Shown: in pieces, positions 56,081 to 64,000 of the stretch
Position numbering within the stretch: position 1 is the stretch's first letter
Layout of the letters: each line of letters starts with the position of its first letter
From: Plectosphaerella cucumerina
Taxonomy: Eukaryota; Ascomycota; Sordariomycetes; Glomerellales; Plectosphaerellaceae
Direction of reading: 5' to 3'
DNA length: 64,000 nt
NCBI GenBank assembly: GCA_020746995.1
Contig: JAGPXD010000003.1
Location: forward strand, 372,001-436,000
Notes under the pieces: generated by a model
Seen by the model: the letters and a program-made list of their open reading frames with translations, nothing else
Told to the model about the DNA's origin: nothing
Database searches by the model: none
Program-made: the position numbers and the translations under genes

Positions 56081-57815
56081 ATGGATCTCCTTCGCCGCGC
56101 TGGTAAGTCCAGCGCGCGACAGCCCTCGCCGCTGCCCACGACGGACGAGAAGCCCTACAAACCCCCAAAAGCGGGTGGAAAGCCCCTCTCGGCGCGCATG
56201 GCCTTTCTGCGCAGACCGATGCGCTTGCGCGGCAATTCGGGCATCTCAGCTCCCCTAGGCGTCGTCCTGCTGTTCCCGCTGGCCGTCGTCGCCCTCATCC
56301 TCTTCCTCTTCCTCGGGCATCCGAGTTCGCCTGGCAGGATACTCATGCCTGCAGGCGCACCTCCCGCCATCCGGTGTGTAGACTCTCCCCTTCACCCTTC
56401 CCAGACCTTCGCTGACCAACTCCCCTCCCAGTAAAATAAGCGAACAGCATGACAAGGTGTTCGTCACCGGATGCCTCGAGCCCGACACGTCGAAGCCGCG
56501 CGCAAACGCCGCCTTTGTGGTCCTGGCACGCAACAAGGAGCTGGACGGTGTCATCCAGTCCATAAAGTCCATCGAGCGCCACTTCAACCGCTGGTACCAC
56601 TACCCCTACGTCTTCCTCAACGACGCAGAGTTCGACGACGAGTTCAAAAAGGGTGTCAAAAACTACACGTCCGGCACCGTTGAGTTTGGCCTCGTCGGGC
56701 CCGAGATGTGGGGGTTCCCCGACTGGATCGACCCCAAGGTGGCCAAGGAGGGCATCGCCAAGCAGGGCGACAATGCTGTCATGTATGGCGGCATGGAGAG
56801 CTACCATGCCATGTGCCGCTTCTACTCTGGGTGGGTGTTGTATTGCGGGTTGATGTTTGTGCTCTCGCTGACCTTCCCAGCTTCTTCTACAAGCATGAGC
56901 TCCTCATGAAATACGACTGGTACTGGCGATTGGAGCCGGAGATCAAATATTTCTGCGACATTACCTAGTATGTCACTCTCCTTTTGCCATCATATCTCCT
57001 CCCACTGACATTTCCAGCGACCCCTTCCTCAAGATGATCGAGGCCAACAAGACGTACGGGTTCACCATTGCGGTTAAGGAGCTCCGCGAGACGGTGCCCA
57101 ATATCTTCCGGTATGCGTCAGCGTACAAGCGGCTCAAGGGCTTGGCGTCCAAGGGTCTGTGGGAGATGTTCGTCGAGCCTATCGAGCCGGCGGAGGACGA
57201 CCCGGCGGCCAAGGGCCTGCCTGAGGAGGTCCTCAAGGCGGACCCCAAGAGCAAGACCAACAAGCCGCCCGAGATTGACCCAGAGGCCATGGAGGGCGAG
57301 AACTACAACATGTGCCACTTTTGGAGCAACTTTGAGATTGCCAAGCTGAGCTGGTTCCGAAGCAAGGAGTACGAGGAGTTCTTCCAGATGATGGACCGCA
57401 GCGGAGGCTTCTGGATGGAGAGGGTAAGCTCTCTGATTTCTTGATGACATGTCGGTTGCTGACTTTTGGGTAGTGGGGTGATGCGCCCATCCACTCGCTG
57501 GCGGCTGGTGTGCTGCTCGGCCCCAAGGATATTCATTACTTCCGGGACATAGGATACCGGCATACGACAATTCAGCACTGCCCCGCCAACGCGCCGGGAC
57601 GCCAGCTTCCGAGGGAGAAGTACCTCGAGAAGACGACGGCGGACGAGAAGGAGCGCGTTGAGGAGGACTCGTACTGGGAGAACTGGGACACGGAGAAGGA
57701 GAACGGCGTGGGGTGCCGGTGCCGTTGTGATACGGACATTGTCGAGGTCGAGGGCAAGGAAGGATCATGCTTTGCCGAATGGGTTGATGTCGCCGGTGGA
57801 TGGGCGAGCCCGTAG
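56081..57815 (+). CDS. GT15 (KTR/MNT-type) Golgi alpha-1,2-mannosyltransferase
   Basis: Five exons, 56081..56373, 56432..56830, 56881..56967, 57018..57423 and 57474..57815 (introns 58, 50, 50 and 50 bp), 508 residues. It has type II membrane topology: a basic cytosolic tail of ~55 residues, one transmembrane segment at ~58-79 (VVLLFPLAVVALILFLFLG), then the lumenal catalytic domain. GT15 motifs include ANAAFVVLARNKELDGV, SIERHFNRWYHYPYVFLND, the catalytic segment YDWYWRLEPEIKYFCDITY split by an intron in its last codon, NMCHFWSNFEIA and WGDAPIHSLAAGVLL. These enzymes transfer mannose from GDP-mannose onto O- and N-linked glycans of secreted proteins. A GTAAGT lies in codons 8-9 and could be an alternative donor, but reading through is open and sensible. 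The Cys-rich end (GCRCRCDTD) is usual for the family. Confidence 0.92.
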
Positions 57816-58732
57816 TACTCGGCCTATGTCCCTCCCGCCGAACCTTGATGAGATGGAGAGGAGCATTGTTATGAGGGCAGCAGGTGTATTATGACCAGTC
57901 TTCAGGGTGCTCTGGTAATGGGAGGGGGGATCCTTTTTGGCGTTTCGGATATTCCTTAGACAAGACATTCGGAGCGTGTTCGACCAACCCTAGAAAATGA
58001 CACGAACAATTCTCTTCCTGTTTTCTGACCTTGCGAGATGTTTGCTCGAGGTAGTGTGGGAGATAGAGAGCTTACCCCACAACCTGGTGGATTGATGGAC
58101 GGTAATAGAAAGGGGCTGAGGGAATCATTCGCTGCGGCCAGGCGCCAAGGCTAGAATGCAGACGCAGGGGTGATGCTGTCTCACGGGGCCCGGGCTCTGG
58201 AGGATCGTCATGGCCACTCCTTTTTGCTGACGCCGGCGTCTGATGGTGCGGCTGCCGGACCTGCATCGCCACCCATCTGACGGGATTGACGGGAGCCAAC
58301 CGCGCCCGCGTCCACTGCCGGGGGTGATTGTTTCCTTTGAAGGCCCGCCCTGACAGGACATGGGATGTCTGCCCTGGGGTCCGGGGGCTCTTTGAAGGCA
58401 CGGATGTTGGATGTTTGAGGGGTTGGTGATTGGGCCACACAGCGTTCTTTCGTTTGTCTTACAGGACCCCGGGAAGGAGCTTGCTCTTTCAGGAGGTGAT
58501 ATTTTTCGACAGGCTGAGCCTTGTCTTGAGGGCGGAGTTGCATTTTTTGGAAGCCAGGCGTTAAAACAAGGCACCTTTCCACGTCCCTGCCTTTCCCTGG
58601 AATTCTACACTATTCGCCATTCCTCACGACGGATTGAGAAAAGGCACCTGCCAAGAAATTCTACCCTCTTCGACATCAACTTCATCCCCATCTGGTAGAA
58701 GGAAGCCTCCACGCAACAACAACAACACCATC
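57816..58732. other. Intergenic region between GT15 and lactonase-like genes
   Basis: This 917-bp region shows no supported gene. A CAACAACAACAACA leader sequence lies just before the next start codon. Confidence 0.45.
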
Positions 58733-59957
58733 ATGCAGTGGAAACAAGCCGCCCTCGGCATCGCAGGTATCGCCATGGCTGCCGCCCTCCCTACCGGCAT
58801 CTCCCCGCGAGACTGCAACACCAGCACCCCTTCCATCACCAGGCTCCTCATCGGAGAGCCCAACAGCATCCTCATCGCCGAGTTTGACGGCTCAAGCATT
58901 ACCTTCACCACCAACCAGACCGACCCCGGCACCGCCCCCAGCTGGATGGCCTTCAAGGAGCCCAACCATATCTACGCCGCCAACGAGAACGGCGACACCC
59001 TCCGTCACTTCACCGTAGGCAACTTCCCTCCTCATACCTCTCATTCATACTAACACACCCCAGTTCGACGCCGACACCAAGGCCCTCACCCTCCAAGAGA
59101 CTGTCTCCTCCTCTGCCGGCGTCGTCCACCTCGCCTTCAACCAGGACAAGACCCGCCTCATCGCCTCAACCTACTCCTTCAGCCGCATCGACGTCTTCGA
59201 CATCTCCTCAAACGCCCCCGTCCCCCTCAAGAACACCGAGTGGACCCTCCCCCGCGGCCCGCACCCGAACCAGCAGACCGCCCACGCTCACCAGTCCGCC
59301 CTCGACCAGACCGGCCGCTTCTTCGCCGTCAACGACATTGGCGCCGACACGGTCCTGATCATCGACGCAAAGGACGACGCCTTCACCGTCGCCGGTACCG
59401 CTTCCACGCCCCAGCCTGCTTGTGGTCCCCGCCATGGCGTCTTCGTCCCTTCTGCCGATGGCCTTAAGGCAGCACTGTATGCTGTCGTGTGCGAATACGC
59501 CAACACGGTCGAGGTCTTCGACGTCTCTTACGACTCGGGTGTCTTGGCTCTCACCCATGCCCAGAGCCTGTCGACCTTTGGAGAGGGCGCTGTCCGTCCC
59601 GAGGGCTCTACTCCCTTTGCTGGAGCTATTGAGATGACACGCGACGGAAAGCATGTCTACGTCTCCAACCGCGTAACAGGCGCCCCCTCGGACTCGCTCG
59701 TGCATTTCGCCGTTACTGCCCCGCAAGCTGGCGGTGCGCCCCGGCTGCAGTACGTCAGTGGTATCGACTCCTTCGGCGTCAGGCCCCGCATGTTCAGCCT
59801 CAGCAAGGACGAGGAGTTCCTCTTCAGCACGAACCAGGCGGGAGATGGTGGTGTTGTGGTTCTGAAGCGTGGATCTGCCGGAGAGCTCATCGTGCCTCCT
59901 GTTGCGTCTGTCCCCAATGAGGGTGAGGGACCGCAGTTCATTCTGCAGATCAGCTAG
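58733..59957 (+). CDS. Secreted lactonase-like beta-propeller protein (6-phosphogluconolactonase/3-carboxymuconate cyclase type)
   Basis: Two exons, 58733..59014 and 59064..59957 (49-bp intron, GTAGGC, branch ACTAAC, CAG), 391 residues. A signal peptide is likely (MQWKQAALGIAGIAMAAALP), so the protein is probably secreted. The rest repeats the strand pattern of the seven-bladed lactonase fold: PSWMAFKEPNHIYAANENG, GVVHLAFNQDKTRLIASTYS, HQSALDQTGRFFAVNDIGAD, CGPRHGVFVPSADGL, GAIEMTRDGKHVYVSNRV and RPRMFSLSKDEEFLFSTNQ. The conserved AHxxxxD-like and HxxF positions of the family are visible. True cytosolic 6-phosphogluconolactonases lack a signal peptide, so the substrate here is open; an extracellular lactone or aromatic-acid lactone is possible. 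The last residues before the stop are FILQIS. Confidence 0.85.
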
Positions 59958-61549
59958 AGTCTGGAGGATAGATTGGTCTGATACCTTTGGGGTTTCTTTT
60001 CTCATTGACCTAGGGAGCTGGCCTTCGGGGATTAGACTTTGCTTTTTGACTGTCATAGACGATGGCGTTTAGGGATGACTCGACTGGAGCATGGCGAGCA
60101 CAGCGCTTATGAATTCTACCTTTACTCGGTTCTGTCTGATCTCGTAATGTTGTGACATGATGGTGTTGCTTCCTACTGATAGATTCTAATGCCAACATGT
60201 CAGACTCAAAAACAACATGCTGCTCATCGTGACCATATGGCAGAAGTTCACAATGAATCTCATGTGTACCTACCTGCATACATTCAGGACATACTGCTGC
60301 TGTACCTGGTTGGTATCGTAATGTTTATCTACTTGAAGAAGCATCCAGCCCACGTTGCTGCTATCATGTGCTGCTTATCGTCACTCCTCCGTTTGTTGTT
60401 CCTGCTCCCTCTACAAGCACGGTCCTCATGCCATGGCAACTGCACCGTCACTGCACTTACGTCCATATGAATGCACCCTGGCTGCAGTTATATTCATAAA
60501 AAATGCATGCTGTATCCTGCATATCTCCTCAGATGCCCTCAGATTTCTTGTATCTTGCAGAGAAGCTCAAGATCATCTCTGCGGGTCCTCCTCTGAACCC
60601 GGGCATGCAAGGTGAATGCTGTCCATGGCACCCAGCTGTCCGTCCGATCTTCCAGCCTTCCATGGCAACTACCACATCTCCCGGTCCTTCCCTTGCCTTG
60701 TGTTGATGCCCGGGACACCCACAATTACCTGGCCGCCCTCTTGGCCGCCATGCCCCGCGGTGACAGCCTCACAGCGCCCTTCCCAGCGCTCTACAGGCGG
60801 CCATACTCCCTATATCTCGCTCGTCACCGACCCAAAGGCCACGCGGCCCCCTTCAGATCAGACGGACTCTATCCCACTTGCCCAGCCCTGGTGAACGCAC
60901 CTCTTTTGTTGTTGTTTCCTCTCAGGAAAAATACGCCCTCCCCTCTCCCAAATTCTCACCACTCCCGGAGAGTTGCAAGCCACCACTTCTGCGTGCACCA
61001 CCTCTCTTCCTAGGCTTGCGCCTCTTTTCCTTTGTTCTTGGGCGAGCACTGTTGATCACGGTGCTTCAAGAAAGTTTCATAGGTATTGTTTGTCTTTCTG
61101 AGAGCGGTTTGTTTGCTGCGAAGGGAGGCGACGCCATTCACTGACACCAGCCTAGTGCACTCACTTACCCATCCTTGACTTGGTCCACGAGTCCACCAAG
61201 CGCACCTTCGAGAGCACGAGATCAGAGTATGTATCTATTCTTCATTCTTGTGTTTACATCTTGTCTTTTCTGTCATCTGCTTCCATCCTACTTGTCGTCA
61301 AAATGTCCATCATGCACAACACCACACCATCACACCTCATCTTCACCATCATCATGGCTTCTGTACTAACTGTTACAAGGTTTTCTCACCAGAAGAGATC
61401 AAGCGAACCAGCTGTATTGATTCCAGTTCATCTCTTACAGCTCGCACATTGAGGCTCATTTCATCCATCATCGGCATCCCGCGACAACCCTGTTTGCCCC
61501 TTTCCTTCATCCTCACACTATTATACTGTACCCCCTACTCGTCGCCACC
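59958..61549. other. Intergenic region, 1.6 kb
   Basis: No gene is supported. The segment 60060-60620 is AT-richer, with repeated CATG/ATGC words. The segment 60700-61549 is C/T-rich and probably the promoter and leader of the gene at 61550. Confidence 0.45.
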
Positions 61550-63112
61550 ATGCCTCCCTTCAACACTCCTGGACGAGGCAGGAAGAACTCCGCGGCCTAC
61601 AAGCGTGGTAATCCAGCCCACCCCACCAGAGATGGAACCTCCCCTGGTCCTGCTCCCAAGAGGCGTCTGAGCAATGCTAGTGCCGTTCTGAGACCCTTCG
61701 TCCACAGAGAGCAGCTTGCCGAGCGCACTACCCCGGCTCAGTCTTTCACGTTGCCCATTCATACCAGGCCCGCTCTCAACCAGGAGGACACGAACGTCTC
61801 CGCAGATGTGGCCCTGCCTTCTCACCATCACGTCGATCATGGTGGAACTTACACCGGTGCCGAGAGCGGCCCTCTCGGCCCTAATGACAGCCTCTTCACT
61901 GACGATGAGGGTGACACTGAGGATGAACACATCCCTGATGAGGAGAACGACATCGATGGCGAGGGATTCCTCGGCGAAGTTGTTGAGAAGAAGACACGAT
62001 CAATCAAGGAGATCATGGACTCTGTGGCAAAGCTCCAGAAGCAGCTCCTTGACATCCGCAACGAGGCTGTCGACCATGGTACGGCTGCGCACATTAGGGA
62101 CTGGCTCAGCGAGGACCGCCGCCTCCGCCGCATCTACCGCGGAGACAAGCCCCTCACAGCTCAAGAGAACGTCGTCAATGAGCTTGTGGCCAAGGCGGAG
62201 GAAGCTCAGAAAATCCGTGACCTCCTCACAAGCGAGGAAACTCTCAGGGACAGTAGAGACTTTACTCTCCCTGGTACTGCCCGGCCCATGACTCTTTTCG
62301 AGAAGGGCGTATACGACGAGAGCATCACCATCGAGGAGGCCCTCATTCACACGACTCCCCTTCGAGCCAACCCGATCGACCGCGGACGAACCTGGGCTTG
62401 GCCCGCTCCTGTCATGCAAGGCGCACGTGTCGAGAAGCTGGTCGAAGACGGTCGGGACTGGAACCCGAAGTGGAAGTCACTCGACGGACCTCATCTGAAC
62501 CTCGACAACGCCATCCGCAGACTTCGGACCGCGAAGGAGAAGTACAGCATGCTCACCGAGCTGACTCCCAACAGCATCCGCGAGGACACCCGCAGGGCGC
62601 TTGCCACCGCAAGCAGACGCGTCAACCAGATCATTCTGATCCAGTCCTTCTTCGCAAACGGCTACACCGTCCATCCCAACCAGCTCGTCGGACCGGCGCA
62701 GCTTCCTCTCGAGGGCTTCTGCACCCGCAGCACCCTCTACATCCTGGCCATCTGCTTCCGCCGACTCATCTCGATTCGCGACAGGGACAAGAAGATCGGC
62801 CTCCACATGTCGCCCATCGACTTCCTCCGCTGGCGCCTGGCCGTCATGTGCAAGGACCACAACCACAAGAACCAGGCCTTGAACCGTGCCAGTATCGGCA
62901 CCTGCCTCCTCAACGTGTACACCAGCATCACGGAGAGGACTACTCGCGGCGGTGATCCACTGTTCCGCGAGGTCATGATCTACGCCACCAAGGTGGATGG
63001 CACGGAGTGGCACTTCACCCGAAGGCACAGGCGCTCTACGCGTGGCGCGGTGACTCAGTCACAGCAGGCGGACGATCAGGCGGAGGATAGCGGTGACGAG
63101 GATGCGGAGTAG
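61550..63112 (+). CDS. Intronless protein of unknown function, 520 residues
   Basis: I do not recognise this protein. The start has a near-perfect context (GCCACCATGCC). Residues 1-60 are basic and Pro/Gly-rich (GRGRKNSAAYKRGN) and could hold a nuclear signal. Residues ~100-145 are strongly acidic (DDEGDTEDEHIPDEENDIDG). A coiled-coil-like helix follows (RSIKEIMDSVAKLQKQLLDI). The middle contains RTWAWPAPVMQGARVEKL and DGRDWNPKWKSLDG. The C-terminal half is helical (RRVNQIILIQSFFANGY, STLYILAICFRRLISIRD, FLRWRLAVMCKDH) and ends in a basic then acidic tail. It is soluble by appearance, with no signal peptide. Codon use is that of an expressed gene. A degenerate minisatellite begins just after its stop. 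Confidence 0.7.
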   Translation: MPPFNTPGRGRKNSAAYKRGNPAHPTRDGTSPGPAPKRRLSNASAVLRPFVHREQLAERTTPAQSFTLPIHTRPALNQEDTNVSADVALPSHHHVDHGGTYTGAESGPLGPNDSLFTDDEGDTEDEHIPDEENDIDGEGFLGEVVEKKTRSIKEIMDSVAKLQKQLLDIRNEAVDHGTAAHIRDWLSEDRRLRRIYRGDKPLTAQENVVNELVAKAEEAQKIRDLLTSEETLRDSRDFTLPGTARPMTLFEKGVYDESITIEEALIHTTPLRANPIDRGRTWAWPAPVMQGARVEKLVEDGRDWNPKWKSLDGPHLNLDNAIRRLRTAKEKYSMLTELTPNSIREDTRRALATASRRVNQIILIQSFFANGYTVHPNQLVGPAQLPLEGFCTRSTLYILAICFRRLISIRDRDKKIGLHMSPIDFLRWRLAVMCKDHNHKNQALNRASIGTCLLNVYTSITERTTRGGDPLFREVMIYATKVDGTEWHFTRRHRRSTRGAVTQSQQADDQAEDSGDEDAE

Positions 63113-63199
63113 GAAGTTGCGAAGTCCGCACGGAAGGCGCGGTTTTTTGCGAGGAAGGCGCGCGCTCATCTTGATGATTAGCAGGACTGACTGGACGGG

Positions 63200-63760
63200 A
63201 CGATGATGATGACGCGTTGCGGAGGATGGACAGCTTGTTAATGATGATGCTTCACTGATGATGAACGGGTGTACTGATGATGCTTTGTGGTGATGACGCT
63301 CTACGGAGGATGATCTTGTGTAGGCATTAAGGCTTTGCTGGTGTTGATCAGGAGTGCTGATAATGCTTTGCGGGTGATGACGTGGTGCAGGCGTTAAGTC
63401 TCTGCTGCTGAACATATTATGCAGGCGTTCACGCTCTGCTGTTAATGATCGGGAGTGGTTGATGACGTTCCACGGGTGATGATATTGTGCAGGTGTTAAC
63501 GCTCTGCTACTGATGATCAGGGATTGTGATGAGTCTTTGCGGGTGTTGACATCTAGCAGGAGATGAGCTTCTGGTGAAGATGGCACTCGGTGGGTGATAA
63601 CACACTGAAGACGATGGGTCTCTTGAAAAGATGACGCTTTGCAGGTGATGATTCTGTTATGATGATGATTCTGTGCGGGTGTTAACGTCGTGGAGGCGAT
63701 GAGTCTTTGTTCAGGACGATGCTTTGCCGATGTTAATATCCTGGAGTTGATGATTGAGTT
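63200..63760. repeat. Degenerate minisatellite with ~34-bp periodicity
   Basis: Related words recur at multiples of 34 bases or close to it: CAGGCGTTAA-like words at 63321, 63388, 63422 and 63490 (steps 67, 34, 68), CGGGTGTTRA at 63540 and 63676 (136 = 4 x 34), and GAGTCTTTG at 63531 and 63701 (170 = 5 x 34). Units share GATGATGCTTTGCGGGTGATGAC-like blocks and have diverged considerably. Similar GATGA-rich sequence continues weakly to the right edge. Confidence 0.75.
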
Positions 63761-64000
63761 TGGATGATGATGCTTTCCATGCGATGATCTAGTTCACGGT
63801 AATGACGCCTTGACGGCGACCACCACTTGCACGTTGTGAACTTGTCTTGAGGACAGAACCCTGCTGGTGACGACGCTCTATGAGTGATGAGTTGCTTCAG
63901 ATGGTAATATAGTGCGGAAGATAAACTTGTCACGAAGAACTTCCTCTTGATGGACTTTTACGATAGTGATTGTTTTTGGGTGGTGTTGTCACGAGATTGA
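63761..64000. other. Right-edge sequence with no gene seen
   Basis: GATGA-rich, repeat-like sequence that fades toward the edge. No coding or RNA gene was identified. Confidence 0.4.

Noticed and set aside
55416..56258. 280-codon frame upstream of and overlapping the GT15 gene
   Set aside because: It overlaps the real first exon in another phase and has Arg/Ser/Pro shadow composition.
1..64000. CRISPR array, phage, integron or other prokaryotic system
   Set aside because: The DNA is clearly fungal nuclear sequence with spliceosomal introns. The only regular repeat is the degenerate minisatellite at the right edge, which lacks conserved repeats with unique spacers.

Overview
The window is a piece of nuclear chromosome from a filamentous ascomycete. 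The base composition, the very short introns (mostly 46-70 bp, with GTRNGT donors, CTRAC-like branch sites and YAG acceptors) and the protein families point to Pezizomycotina, most likely a Sordariomycete; the species cannot be named from sequence alone. I rebuilt 17 well-supported protein genes plus one small unknown spliced gene by joining reading frames across introns. In every spliced model the exon lengths sum to a whole number of codons (for the left-edge partial gene, over its visible part). No rRNA, intact tRNA, CRISPR or intact transposon was seen.

Left part (1-20 kb), mostly nuclear housekeeping: the 3' part of a Clg1-type cyclin (+); an Arg/Ser-rich unknown protein (+) converging on the alternative clamp-loader subunit Elg1 (-); a Utp8-like small-subunit processome protein (+) divergent from ELG1; a fungal protein with an RD-repeat tail (+); and the four-BRCT checkpoint/replication scaffold Dpb11/Rad4/TopBP1 (-).

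Middle part (20-38 kb), enriched in cell-wall and amino-sugar functions: a divergent chitin synthase with QRKRW instead of QRRRW (-), a secreted chitin deacetylase with three chitin-binding modules (-), an intronless bacterial-type UDP-sugar dehydrogenase (+) and, further on, a GPI-anchored Crh-type chitin-glucan transglycosidase (-). Between them are the sorting nexin Mvp1, the mitochondrial ribosomal protein uL15m and an atypical short-chain dehydrogenase (all -). A 41-base poly(A) tract beside a tRNA-like A/B-box sequence looks like a SINE relic.

Right part (38-64 kb): two Myb/SANT-type regulators point away from each other across an 8.9-kb interval with no convincing gene. That interval contains a G22 run, simple repeats, a GGTAC-rich promoter stretch and a long pyrimidine-rich leader. 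Next come a small two-exon unknown gene, a dihydroxy-acid dehydratase paralogue with an 8-nt microexon and no visible mitochondrial presequence, a GT15 (KTR) Golgi mannosyltransferase, a secreted lactonase-like beta-propeller protein, and an intronless unknown protein followed by a degenerate minisatellite of about 34-bp period at the right edge.

The most system-like feature is the chitin synthase / chitin deacetylase / UDP-sugar dehydrogenase group at 20.8-29.6 kb. It could together make or modify an acidic or deacetylated amino-sugar polymer, but this is inference from gene content and order only.
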